A stretch of DNA of 64,000 nucleotides from Parasponia andersonii. Lineage: Eukaryota > Streptophyta > Magnoliopsida > Rosales > Cannabaceae. The notes below the pieces were generated by a model that made no database searches, was not told the DNA's origin, and was given only the letters and a program-made list of their open reading frames with translations. The position numbers and the translations under genes are program-made. Below are positions 44,856 through 56,919 of this stretch, piece by piece (within the stretch, counting starts at the first letter, position 1; each line of letters begins with the position of its first letter). The DNA lies in contig JXTB01000138.1 of the NCBI GenBank assembly GCA_002914805.1, forward strand, positions 266,468 through 330,467, given 5' to 3'.

Positions 44856-47800
44856 TCAAATAGGGGGACCTTCTAAGCGAATATAATCATACATAATCCC
44901 CTGAAATGGACCGTTGCTTCTAGGCTGATTTAAAAAGATTGTATTATCTCCTGCAACAAGCCTAGTTCCTGGCACGTTCACATTGTATAGCCAGTAAAGG
45001 CCGTGGATCCCATGTCTCGCAATTGAATTGTCTTTCCCTATTAATCCACTTGTGAACAGAGGTCGATTTCCCAGTTTTGGATCGTTTACTCGAACCTATA
45101 CAACATTTAATATACATATAACACACGCATATATTAGTATTTTTTATTTATTTGAAGTAATATATTAGTATGTTGAAGATTGTAAATTGCTCATAATAAA
45201 CCTACTTAAGGGGCAACACATTTAGTTAATTTCATCGGAGAAAAAAAAAAAAAACAAAGAAGATATGTCACTAGCAGATGCTCCATATTGTCAAGTATTA
45301 TTTTTTGTATGTCATGTATTTAAATTTTAAAAGTAAGTTGGTAAAAAAATAATGAAATAGGAAAAGTGTACTAGAAAATGTTTCATCAATTTGACTTAGG
45401 GGAAACTCATTCTTTATTCTTATGCATGTATACCTGTAATTCAGAAAGAGTAGCTGATGCCAGTGCTAATCTTAGCTTATAGGTTGAGTTCTTGTCCACT
45501 TTGTCAAGCTTGAATTGGATTTGCCAAGTAGTTCCTTGATATGTATTACCCTCTTTTTTCCTGTAAAGTTATAAATATTTAAGCTTGTAGGTTTAATTTT
45601 CGTATCTGGAACAAATGTTACATGTATTTGTAATTGTTATAATGTAGCTAACTATGTACTTTAGGAGATAGAGGTTTCCATCTGCCATGAAACTTGTTCA
45701 CAAAGGAAAAAAAAAATAGCCATATTACAGAATATTGGAAGAGTATGGCACCTGGTAACCTGAGCAAAAAACCAGTCTTTGCTGTAGTCACTTACACCAA
45801 CGGTGTACACCAAATCTTTATCAGGATAAAGTTCTGCATATCTTTCCCAAAGCCCATATTGTCTAAACCTGCCAATTAAATAAAAGGCATAAAATGTTAG
45901 ATTTGTGTGTTTATATATGATCAATGTATTGTATATGAAGTGATGTATACTATATAGTGCAAGTGAGCAAAACTAGTCTAAGAAAACTGTGCTGAAAGAG
46001 CTACGTAATCTCACACGTTAAGATTTCCAAGGAAATGAATTTGAATTTTTTTCCATGGGAGTAATATGAATGCTTAATTACTTATCAGGGTGATTGACAT
46101 AAAGTTTGTTGATGTAGTTGGGATTAGGATCAGGAACGTAGAACTCTGCAGCTGAGCGGTCAGGAATGCCAATTTCCCATAATGTTGGTCCATCTCTTGG
46201 CGGCTCATACACAAGATCCCCCGTATCAACGTAGCACCCTGTATATCCAAACCAAATCTTTACTTCTCAGGGGGAAAAAAAAAAAGAAAAAAAACCTTCA
46301 TTTTGTGGTTTAAGACGAAGCATATGTAAGAACAGTGCTTTTAAAAACATCATTGACTAATAAGATATGAAACCTATTTATGGATTTACCCATCGAATTC
46401 ACAAATGGGATGCATAATTTTATTAGTTTGCGGTGCTAGACACACCACGCTTGCTCGCTAATATGAAACACAACGTTTGGACACAAATCGTAATGGTAAA
46501 AGCGTATTAGTGCATAAATATTACAAACTAATAAAGACGTTGGTCCCATTTATAGAATCTAAACATAGAACTCACATCTATGTCACATAGTAACATATAC
46601 TGGTCTGAGAATGTTGAACAAATCAATAATTATAGCTTACCAATCAGCCGCAATAGGAACAGTGAAAAAAGGCAGCCGCAATAGGAATAGTAAAATGGGC
46701 AGTCGCAATAGCAATAGTGAAAAGAGTAGCCATAATAGCAATAGTAAAAGATGGTGTTCATACTACCTTTCAAGTTCTATAAATACGGAGGGCTTCATCA
46801 CTTGTTTTGCATCCTATTCTAAATCATCTTACTTTCTAAGAGAGAATTCAAGCCTAGGAATTCCTCATAGTGTCCCACTTATTTTCTCTTGAATTGTTTA
46901 GAGAGAGTGTTTTCTCCTATTTCAAGAGAGAGAGAGATATTCATTTGTTTTCTCCTTGTATTTAGAGAGAAGTGAGTTGTAATCTCCTTTCATAGTGAAA
47001 TTCTTTATAGTCTTATCCATGGACGTAGCCTAAATTGAGTGAACCACATTAATTCTTTTGTGTGCCTTATTTTTTTTTTTCATTTTACCCAAATTTTCTT
47101 AACTCGTATTTTAGCTGTGTGTTATCGCTTCCGCAAAGTCGATCTCCTAACAGTGGTATCAAAGCCATTGGTTGGAGTACTGTTCACATATACGACTATT
47201 CACATATACGATACTGTTCACGTATACGGTACTATTCACGTATATAGTACTGTTCATATACAATGAAACGGTGGTAACTGAACAAATCGTGGTGAACAAA
47301 AATGGCGGCAAAATTCGATATTGAGAAGTTTAATGGAAGCAATTTCTCTTTGTGGAAAATGAAGATAAAGGAAATCTTGAGAAAAGATAATTGCCTAGCA
47401 GCAATTGAGGAAATACCTGCTGAGATTACTGATGATAAAAGGTGGGACGAGATGGATAATAATATTTTCGCTAACTTATATCTAGCACTAGCAGATGGAG
47501 TCCTGTCGAGTATTGAGGAGAAGAAGTCAGCCAAGGAGATATGGGATACACTGACAAAGTTGTATCAAGCCAAGTCGCTTCACAAAAAAATTTTCTTGAA
47601 GAGAAAGCTTTATACCCTTCGGATGGCGGAAGTAATAATAGTGACCGACCACATCAATACACTCAACACTCTATTCTCATAGCTCACAACAATGGAGAAT
47701 AAAATAGAGAATAATGAACATATAGAAAGGATAATGAACATATAGAAATCTTACTTCAGAGTCTACCTGATTCGTATGATCAACTCATCATAAATGTGAC

Positions 47801-50800
47801 TAACAATACAACAACTCTAGTTTTCAACGATCTTACAGCTACTGTTCTTGAAGAAGAAACTCGGCGTAAGAATAAGGAAGACAAATTAGTAAGTTCACAG
47901 TAAGTAGAGGCTTTGACAATGAGAGGGAGATCAACGGAACGTGGCCCCAGTAGGAGTCAGAGTCATGGTAGATCAAAGTCAAGAAGTAATAAGAATGTCA
48001 AGTATTATCACTGTGGCAAGAAATGACACGTCAAAAGGGAGTGTTAGTAACTCAAGAAGAATAGAAATTCCAGAAGGAAGGACCCCGAGTCATCAAATGC
48101 TCAGGAGAATGTTGCAAATACTTCAGATGATGGAGAAATCCTATATAGTGAAGTAGCAACAATTTCTAAGGATAGACGACAGCTCACTGATGTTTGGTTA
48201 ATGGATTCGGGAGCAACATGACACATGACTTCTCACAGAAAATGGTTTCACACATATGAACCTGTCTGTAGAGGATCTGTATTCATGGGTAATGATCATG
48301 CCTTAGAGATCACTGTGATTGGTACTATCAAAATAAAAATGTATGATGGCGCTATTCGTACTATTCAAGAAGTGCGACATGTGCAGGGCCTGAAGAAAAA
48401 TCTATTGTCTTTAGGACAATTAGATAACCTTGGTTGCAAAACTCGTGTCGAGAATGGGATCTTAAAGATTATGAAGGGCGTGCTTGTAGTAATGAAGGCA
48501 GAGAAAATCGTAGTGAATCTATAAATGCTTAAAGGAGATACACTAATGGAAGCAGAGGCATCAGTTGCTTCAACAAATTCCGGAGAAGAATCAACGATGA
48601 TGTGGCATCGTAAGCTTGGCCATATGTCGGAACGAGACTTGAAGATTCTCTCTAAACGGAGGTTGCTTCCTAGTTTCACAAATGTATCTTTTACCCTTTT
48701 GTGAGCATTGTGTCACAAACAAGCAACATAGATTAAAGTTTAGCACATTCAGTTCTAGAAGTAAAAAAGTTCTAAACTTGGTTCACTCTGATGTTTGGTA
48801 AGCACCGGTAATGTCCCTAGGAGGAGCTAGATACTTTGTATCTTTTATTGATGATCACTCCAGGAGATGTTATGTGTATCCTATCAAGAGGAAGGCAGAT
48901 ATGTTTTCAGTCTTCCAAATATTCAAAGCACGGATAGAGCTTGAATCTAGAGAAAAGATCAAATGTTTAAGGACAGACAATGGAGGAGAATATACAAACG
49001 ATGAATTTGATAACTTCTGTCAACAATGAGGTATCAAGAGGCAGTTCACAGTAGCGTACACTCCTCAACAAAATGGACTGGCAAAGCGGATGAACAGAAC
49101 CTTGTTAGAAAGAACAAGAGTAATGTTGAAAGCTGCAGGTCTACCCAAGACATTTTGGCCAGAAGCAGTCAAAACTGCATGTTATGTGATCAATTGATCT
49201 CTATCAACAACGATTGATCTATAGACACCGATGGAGATGTGGACTGATAAGTCAGCTGATTATTCTCACTTACATATGTTTGGATGTCCTGTGTACGTGA
49301 TGTACAACGCTCAAGAAATCACAAAACTAGATTCAAAGTCCAGAAGGTGTGTACTCTTGGGATATGCTGATGGAGTCAAGGGATATCACTTATAGGATCC
49401 CACTGCCCATAAGGTTATCATCAGCAGAGATGTGATATTTGTAGAGAATAAACTGCAATTCTCTGCAAGAGAAAGGAGACGATAGCAGACCAGAAACTAT
49501 TACAGTTCAGATAGAAAAGAATATTGAAGATTCAGATTTTTTTGAAGTAGCACTAGAGCATGAAGTAGAAGAACCAATCGAGGAAGAGGCTTCTGAAATT
49601 CGTCGGTCAACTCGTGAGAGAAGAGCACCGGCATGGCACTCGGATTATATCACTGAGAGCAATATTGCATACTGTCTTTTAACAGAGGATGGAGAGCCAA
49701 CAACTTTCCATGAGGCTAACAAAAGCCCGGATGTATCCCTATGGATGACAGCAATATAAGAAGAGATTGAAACCCTTCACAATAACAAAACATGGGATCT
49801 TGTTTCGCTACCACAAAGAAGGAAGGCTATTGGCAACAAATGGGGCTAAAAAATCAAGCATGATAGTAATGATCAAGTGGAGCGATATCGTGCGAGATTA
49901 GTGGTAAAAGGATACGCTCAGCAAAAAGGTATTGACTTCAATGAGATATTTTAACCTGTAGTTTGACTGACAACAGTTAGAGTGGTTCTGGCGATATGTG
50001 CTACGTTTGACCTACATCTAGAGCAACTAGATGTAAAAACTGCTTTTCTTCATGGAGAACTTGAAGAAGAGATTTATATGCTCTAACCAGAAGGTTTTGC
50101 TGAAACAGGCAAGGAGAACTTGATTTGCAAGTTGAACAAATCTCTATACGGTCTCAAACAGGCGCCGAGGTGTTGGTATAAGAGATTTGATTCCTTCATC
50201 ATAAGCTTTGTGTACAACAGACTCAGTTTAGACCACTGCATATACTTTAGGAGGTTTGATAAAGATAGTGACTTCATTATCTTATTGTTGTACGTGGATG
50301 ACATGTTGGTAGCAGGCCCCAACAAAGGCAGAATCCAAGAATTGAAGGCACAGTTAGCTAGGAAATTTGATATGAAGGACTTGGGACTAGCAAACAAGAT
50401 TCTAGGGATACAAATTCACCAAGACAGAGGTAACAGGAAGATTCGGCTTTCTCAGAAGAATTATTTGAAAAAAAATCTTGCACCGCATCAATATGCAAGA
50501 TTGTAAGTCGATTTCTACCCCACTTCTTGTTAACTTCAAGTTATCTTCCGGGATGTGTCCTAGCAATGAAGCAGAGAGGATGGAGATGTCTTGAGTACTA
50601 TATACATCAGCAGTGGGAAGCCTAATGTTCACTATGATATGTACAAGACCAGACATTGCACAAGCAATGGGAGCAGTTAGTCGATATATGGCGAATCCTG
50701 GTAGAGATCATTAGAATGCTGTGAAGAGAATTTTGAGATACATCAAAAAAACCTCAGATGCTGCATTATGTTACAGAAGATCAGAATTTACTATCAGAGG

Positions 50801-53800
50801 ATATGTTGATTCCTAGCAATGAAGCAGAGAAGATGGAGATGTCTCGAGTACCGTATGCATCAGCAGTGGGAAGCCTAATGTTCACTATGATATATACAAG
50901 ACCAGACATTGCACAAGCAGTGGGAGCATTTAGTCGATATATGGTGAATCCTGGTAGAGATCATTGGAATGCTGTGAAGAGAATTCTGAGATACATCAAA
51001 AGAACCTCAGATACTGCATTATGTTACAGAGGATCAGAATTTACTGTCAGAGGATATGTTGATTCAGATTTTGCAGGTGATCTTGACAAACGAAAATCTA
51101 CTACAGGCTATGTGTTTACTCTTGCAGAAGGAGCTGTAAGCTGAGTTTCGAATCTACAAGCTATTGTGGTTTTATCTACAACAGAAGCAGTATACATGGC
51201 GGCTACACAAGCTTGTAAAGAGGCTATTTGGATTCAAAGGTTATTGGAGGAGCTCGGGCTCAAACAAGAAAAGATTCCTCTATTTTGTGACAGTCAAAGT
51301 GCCTTGTACATTGCAAAGAATCCAGCCTTTTATTCCAGGACAAAGCATATTGGTGTTCAATATCACTTTGTTCGAGAAGTAGTAGAAGATGGAAGTGTGG
51401 ACATGAAGAAGATTCACACAAAGGAGAACCTAGCAGATGCTTTAACCAAACCAATCAACACTAATAAGTTTCAATAGTGTAGATCCTTATATGACCTAGC
51501 AGAAATATAAGCAGTATGAAGAATTAATAAGGGAAGAAAAGAGAGATTTATCAAGTATGAAGACATGATTAAAATCAAGTCTTCAAGTAGGAGAATGTTG
51601 AACAAATCAACAATTGCAGCTAACCAACCAGCCGCAATAGGAACAGTGAAAAAAGGCAGCAGCAATAGAAATAGTAAAAAAGGCAGCCGCATAGCAATAG
51701 TGAAAAAAGCAGCCGTAATAGTAATAGTAAAAGATGGTGTTCACACCACCTTTCAAGTTCTATAAATACGAAAGGCTTCATCACTTGTTTTACATCCCAT
51801 TCTAAATCCTCTTCCTTTTTAAGAGAGAATTCAAGCCTAGGAATTCCTTTTAGTATCCCACTTATTTTCTCCTATTTCAAGAGAGAGAGAGGTTCATTTA
51901 TTCTCTCCTTGTATTTAGAGAGAAGTGAATTGTAATCTCATTTTCAGAGTGAAATTCTTCACGGTCTTATTTATGAACGTAGCCTAAATTAAGTGAACCA
52001 CGTTAATTCTTTTGTGTGCTTTATTTTTTTTTATTTTATCCAAATTTTCTCAACTCGTATTTTAACTGTGTGTTATCGCTTCCGTAAAGTCGATCTCCTG
52101 ACAGAAACAGAGAATATAGTGATGATAAAAAAGATGTACCAGAGGTTATTGTAAGGACCACATCGTAGCGATAATCTCCAATGAAACCAGGGACCCACGC
52201 GTAAAGATTGTAGTCGCCCGTACGTACATCACTGATTGAGAAATAGCCATTCTTGTCTGCTCTGCTCCAAAATTGGTAATCCTAATCCCAAGTTTTTTAA
52301 AATACATACATTATGTACTACTAAAAGTAACATAATCAATGTATATATAAGGCATATATAATTCTTAAAAATAAGTACTTGATCAAACTGCATACATATT
52401 GGAATAAATATTTAAAGAAATCACACAAGTCACCTTGCACTCTCGCTGCCACGATCCAACCTCTCCGGGTGGGGCTAGCCCCACATATGCACCTTCTGCC
52501 GAAATGGAGTCATTGTTGATATACCTATATGTGTATATACATATTATGTAAATATAAATAATAAGAAAAATCTTTTTCTATAACGTACAAAAAATCTATG
52601 ATTTTTGTTTAATGAAAATTTTCCTTCTCTATACCTATCTTTTACAAGAAATCTTCCGCTAACGTTACCACGTTCTTCTGATTTGGGAAAATCCTCTGAA
52701 GCTGGGAAGCTATAAGGCCAGCTCTGCTCTTCAATCTTCATCTGCGTATCAATTGAAGACGTATTTTAGGTTTTACCTAGCTATATATGTATATATATAT
52801 GGTTCAAGTAGAAGGAAAAAAAAAAAAAAGAAAAAACGGTCGTTAAAGTTGTCAAAATGAACCTGTATTTTAGCGTCCTCCCATAATTGAAGTGACTCAT
52901 CGTTTCCATCAAATAAAGAGTTGACATAAATAAAAACAGGGCCGAAAACTTTCTTCCACTGCTCGCCATCTCCAAATCTTGGCACCAAATCCTCTCCCGA
53001 ATAATGAGCACTCAGAAAAACCTATTATTAACATAATATTCATGTTTATTTCATAATCATAAAAGGCTTATTTAATGAAAAAAATAACAAACGACATGTC
53101 ATTTCCTACATATAACAACATTTGTGTCATGTTAGAACCAACGCTAATTAGTTTCTAAAAAAGAGATGTCTAGCTCAAGTACATAAATATGATTATACAT
53201 ATGGCATGTATATATGTAGGATATCTAACTCAAGTATAAGTAATGTAAAGACATACAGGTACAAAAAAATGTACTGCTTCATGCAATTTTTGGCTTGTGG
53301 TATAGTTAAGTGCCTATGCTCATGTATATATGTAGAAAAGAATTGGCATACCGCAAGAGCAGTTGGGCCAACATGGGAGGTGAGATTCTGTTTAACAGGA
53401 CCACCGGATCGGAACTCATTGCTGGGTGTGATTATCCAAAACCCCACGGTAGGGTCCTTGGCTATCCACCCATGAACCCGAATATCTTTGTTCTCGCATG
53501 AGTATTGATATTTGTCGTCCACCTAATATATATATTAGTTTTGGCTTAGTAATTAGTACAAAGAAATTGATCTTACTCATGAAATTCATATGATCCGTCC
53601 AATAAAAACATAAAAATTGAAAATGTTACGTACCTCTCCTTTGAAATCCGGCTCCAAGGGATTCACAAGTAAAACAGCCTCCGGATAAGCCAAGGCTTGG
53701 CCTCTAGGTGGTAACCGATCATCTGGAAGGGGCATGCTTCTTTGCCTGTTGTCTGCTACGGCCATGTTGTGAAACCTACTTGTTCATAATACACAGTCAA

Positions 53801-54784
53801 TAAGCTCTTTTATTTGGTCGATCGGCGATCAATGCTACGAGAAACTTATATGATCCTTGCATCACACACTAACAAAGTATCTTAAAATCTCTTATATATA
53901 GGACTCACGTACTATAGTATTAATGTGTGAAGTCAACGTCATAATAAGATGCCATGTAGAATCACTTTTGTTATCGGTAAAATGAATTTTTATTAAATAG
54001 GAAATTAAGAGAGGTGACGAATTTAAGTATGGCAAGTACTTGTCTTTCCTGAGTTTGAAAGCAATTCTTGTTTCACCAAGGTTGAAACCAGGCCAATCCT
54101 TTAAGTGCTCGTAAATGGCATAAGAGTAGAAGCCTGAGGAGCCCCTTAGCAATATGAACCTATATATACACACAAATATATAGGAAAGCCAATTATCAGA
54201 ATCATGCAAAACATGTTATTTTTATTTTAGTAATTGATCAGTGTATGATATCTAATATTCTTAAAATTTAAGGACCTTTTGTCAATACTTAAGGGCACAA
54301 GCTTGCCCTCCATCGAGGAATCCCATGTTCTGGTGAAAGAGATTTCCACCTGTTCCTCATTTTCTACTATAACCCTGAAACTCGTTCCCTTTATCCTGAA
54401 CATCTAAAGCAAAATTTGTGTCATATATTATATATGGTTTGTATCATCAAATCATCAGTGTTTTTGAGTCACAAAAATATTACTTGCACAATGATAAAAG
54501 TAGATATTTAGTGACAATTTTTAATTAGTTACATAAGAGTTAAAATAGTTATGACCGACCACTAATAAAGTTTCTTGTAAGTTTCTAGCAATGCAAATTA
54601 TGAAGAAGGATCGGAATTAAATTAAGAAGATCATGATGATGAGCTATTGATGAAGAAAGAGGGTAAGGATATAGAGATCACATACACATCAAATATTGTA
54701 CCAGTGCTGGTTGGTGAGTTCCACACTAGGTCCCAGTACCTATATATAAGCACGTAAAATTAAATTTAAAAAAAAAAAGATGTA

Positions 54785-54830
<46 letters not shown>

Positions 54831-55190
54831 TCATTGCTTTACATTGATGATCAGAACACAATATATATCAATGCTAGCTAGATGCATAATTTTTGAAAGT
54901 CATTTTTATGAAGTGTTATACTAAATTTGGCAGATTACCCTCTATTGGTTTCCTCGTTAAGGACTTCAAGCAAGTTGTCTAAGCCATTATATCGTATTCC
55001 AGTAACGATTCCATCTGGGTGTGATAATGTGACTTGGACTATGCCGTTGTCCATCATCACCTATCGACCGATCAAAAAAAACGAGATTAGTTTACAATAA
55101 ATAAAATTCAATATGAAATAGAAAATGTTTTAAAATAAATTCGATTACATGCTGATCTTGAATGTGCAATTTCACTCCAAGCGGCGACAT
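44856..55190 (-). CDS. Gene B: rhamnogalacturonate lyase, intact, Copia in intron 11
   Basis: Rhamnogalacturonate lyases (PL4) cut the rhamnose-galacturonate backbone of pectin RG-I in the wall by beta-elimination. Exons (minus strand): 55149-55190, 54939-55060, 54686-54739, 54276-54395, 54040-54159, 53634-53775, 53352-53522, 52863-53021, 52635-52741, 52434-52524, 52140-52281, 46082-46238, 45752-45868, 45434-45560, 44856-45095. They total 1911 bp (636 aa) with no internal stop. In-frame TAA TAA codons just before the ATG fix the start. The N-terminal lyase domain (about 5-205) is followed by SGGP, then SAHY (His263, likely catalytic), an FnIII-like domain (about 335-412) and a CBM-like end. 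No signal peptide is visible. Intron 11 is 5.9 kb because of the Copia element; splice sites look sound, so the gene may still work. Confidence 0.92.
46457..46523 (+). repeat. Short dispersed repeat shared with 6022-6090
   Basis: It lies in intron 11 of gene B, about 90 bp left of the Copia 5' LTR. Nearly the same 70 bp occurs near the Copia remnant at the left of the window. Confidence 0.6.
46612..47152 (+). repeat. Copia 5' LTR
   Basis: It starts TGTTGAACAAATC and ends CTCCTAACA. It contains four units of a roughly 27-bp repeat (GCCGCAATAG type, 46640-46750) and a TATAAATACGG promoter-like box (46778-46788). Confidence 0.9.
47154..47166 (+). promoter_or_regulatory. Copia primer binding site
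   Basis: TGGTATCAAAGCC starts two bases after the LTR. It closely matches the initiator-Met tRNA primer site (TGGTATCAGAGC) used by most plant Copia elements. Confidence 0.85.
47302..48180 (+). pseudogene. Copia gag
   Basis: The ATG at 47302 opens with [18 protein letters not shown], the usual copia gag start, and runs 126 codons to a TAG. The rest lies in other frames, including a zinc knuckle near 47997-48040 reading YYHCGKK-stop-HVKREC, where the first Cys is Tyr and a Gly codon is a stop. The protein would form the particle in an active element. Confidence 0.85.
48187..49245 (+). pseudogene. Copia protease and integrase
   Basis: Protease: WLMDSGAT then a stop replacing Trp at about 48220. 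A GAG-pre-integrase HRKLGHMS motif lies at about 48607-48630. The integrase core has [13 protein letters not shown] (48843 onward), [14 protein letters not shown] (about 48968-49010) and, after a stop, [17 protein letters not shown] (about 49060-49110). These carry the DDE residues. Several TGA/TAG codons interrupt the frame. Confidence 0.85.
49780..51477 (+). pseudogene. Copia reverse transcriptase and RNase H
   Basis: RT motifs in order: [49 protein letters not shown] and the catalytic YVDDM (50291-50305). RNase H has DSDFAGD (about 51061), STTEAVYMA (51172) and [13 protein letters not shown] (51283), and ends [14 protein letters not shown] before a stop at 51475-51477. Stops are scattered, and a 253-bp duplication lies between RT and RNase H. 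Confidence 0.87.
50559..51064 (+). repeat. 253-bp tandem duplication inside the Copia pol
   Basis: The segment 50559-50811 is repeated at 50812-51064; both start CCTAGCAATGAAGCAGAG. 253 is not a multiple of three, so it shifts the frame. The copies differ at many sites, mostly transitions, so the duplication is old. Confidence 0.9.
51575..51595 (+). promoter_or_regulatory. Copia polypurine tract
   Basis: CAAGTCTTCAAGTAGGAGAA directly precedes the 3' LTR; the same tract precedes the LTR remnant at 5447. Confidence 0.7.
51596..52103 (+). repeat. Copia 3' LTR
   Basis: 508 bp from TGTTGAACAAATC to CTCCTGACA. It ends 36 bp from the donor side of gene B exon 11 (52140). Confidence 0.9.
54788..54825. 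repeat. (TA)n microsatellite in gene B intron 2
   Basis: TA run of about 37 bp between exons 2 and 3 of gene B. Confidence 0.9.
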
Positions 55191-56341
55191 AGCTTATTAG
55201 AGTTAAGAGTTCTTAACAAATCAATATTGCTATACCAAGCACTCTAAAGCTAGCTAAAAATATAGCTGACACATAAAATTCCTCCAAATATTATTGGAGA
55301 ACTCTCTGCTAGTTAATTCTAACATTAATTCCAATAAAAATTTTCTCACTGTAATTTTGAGGAGAGCATTTTTTGGGGGACTCCTACTTCCACTGCTACA
55401 AGCTTTGACAGTGAAATATCAAATCTAATATAATGGCTATAACTATAGATATATGTGGCTCAGTGGAAATTCTTGAAGATAAAGCAATAATCCGTTTTTG
55501 CCATTTTTTCTTTATAATCACTTTGCTTAGTCGCCACCATTGTTTGTTGGATCGGATATATCGTGCAAGAGTCGCTAAATTGATTAGCCAGAGCACGTTA
55601 TAATTTATGGTTACTACATACGAAAATTCTAAGCTTTGAATTCCTATAAATATATATAATGTCGTTTTAGTTCGAGAAATACGACATTGGTATTGGATAG
55701 CTTCTGAATCTCCATTTTTTGCACCGTCCAGACTCGTTTAACCACACAACCATGCAATTGTGAATGTTGTGAATGGAAAGCAACTGCTCAAAAAGGTTGC
55801 AGAGATGCAAAGTTACAGCAAACTTATACACAACGATTATGTATCATAATCTCAACCTCGAGTTCTTCATTTTCTATAGGACAATCCACAAGTTTTAAGT
55901 TTGACAGTCTTCAATCTTAATAGTATGGAGAATTTACAACTAGGGGTCTACTAAGCCTCTCATATGCTTATTAAATTTTCAAATTCGTTCCTCATTTTCG
56001 TCGGCTGAAGATTGTCTACTGACGGTTTTTGTTTTTGTTTGTTTTCTTTTTTAACAACTAACCGGTTGAATTTTAAAATCATAGCATAGGTAACTTTGGT
56101 AAAAACTGTTGTGGTTCAAGGTAAAAACTGTTGTTGTTAAAAATATTTTTTGTTAGCTACTATATGACAGACCTTGGATGATTAGTTCAACATAAATGGT
56201 GAACAAAACACACATTAATTTGCAGAAAGTCAGACTAACTTTAGAGCAACAAAGATGGCCTTATTATTGAATAAATTAGGTCAATACCACTTTTTTTCTT
56301 CATTAATTAAATTTACCACCGTACCACTGTTTAAAATTAAT

Positions 56342-56460
56342 TATTGACGATCTTGACAGATTATTGACAGATTCTTGACGTCACTAATAATCTTTATAGA
56401 TTCTTGATGGATTTTTGAAAGATTTTTGATAAATTCTTGACTGATTCTTGACTGATTTCC
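56342..56460. repeat. Cluster of degenerate GATTCTTGA-type short repeats
   Basis: GATTCTTGAC, GATTTTTGA and related 10-13-mers recur about eight times in 120 bp. Confidence 0.6.
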
Positions 56461-56705
56461 TCCTAAAAGTGGTAGAATCTAATAATGATGGTAAATTTAG
56501 TTAAATATTTGGAAAAAGTGATAATTATCTACTTAATGCCTTATTATTTGTTAGGCCCAATCCAAATGTCCAAGCCCATTTCATGCACCCAATTGAAGGT
56601 CCATTATTAGGACAAAAAGAAGAAACAACGCAAGTAATTTGTAAATGAAATTAGCCATACAAGTATGGAGCTTTTTATTGCAGAACTTGCAAGTATACCC
56701 TTTGA

Positions 56706-56709
<4 letters not shown>

Positions 56710-56755
<46 letters not shown>
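56710..56755. repeat. (TA)n microsatellite
   Basis: TA run of about 46 bp in the B-A intergenic region. Confidence 0.9.
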
Positions 56756-56760
<5 letters not shown>

Positions 56761-56919
56761 GTGCATTCAACTCTATGCGCCTGTATTTTCTTCCCCCTGA
56801 TCTCTATATACATAACACATACACACGAATGTTCTTATAAGTCATATTGATATGTTGGCTAACTTGTAAATAAAGTTGTATTAAAAGGAAAAATATTGCA
56901 GGCAGATTTCTTGTTGAGC

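Larger units (their letters stand above)
46612..52103 (+). mobile_element. Full-length Ty1/copia retrotransposon in gene B intron 11
   Basis: 5,492 bp on the plus strand, antisense to the host gene. LTRs are 46612-47152 (541 bp) and 51596-52103 (508 bp) with TG...CA ends. The right LTR lacks about 28-30 bp between two TTTTCTC repeats. The order is gag, zinc knuckle, protease, integrase, RT, RNase H, as in Ty1/copia. Stops appear in most domains and there is a 253-bp internal duplication, so it is dead. Flanking pentamers (GAGAA left, GAAAC right) match at only three of five bases, so the target duplication has decayed or the border is slightly off. Confidence 0.9.
55191..56919. other. Intergenic DNA between gene B and gene A
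   Basis: About 1.7 kb holding the 5' flank of gene B and the 3' flank of gene A. It contains a (TA)n run (56710-56755) and a cluster of GATTCTTGA-like short repeats (56342-56460). No further gene seen; small frames at 55396-55596 and 56581-56813 lack conserved motifs or consist of TA repeats. Confidence 0.6.

Noticed and set aside
46607-52108. A clear 5-bp target duplication around the Copia
   Set aside because: Flanking pentamers GAGAA and GAAAC match at only three positions; I report the LTR borders without claiming a duplication.
56581-56813. Frames with repeated IYIYIY as proteins
   Set aside because: They are translations of a (TA)n microsatellite.
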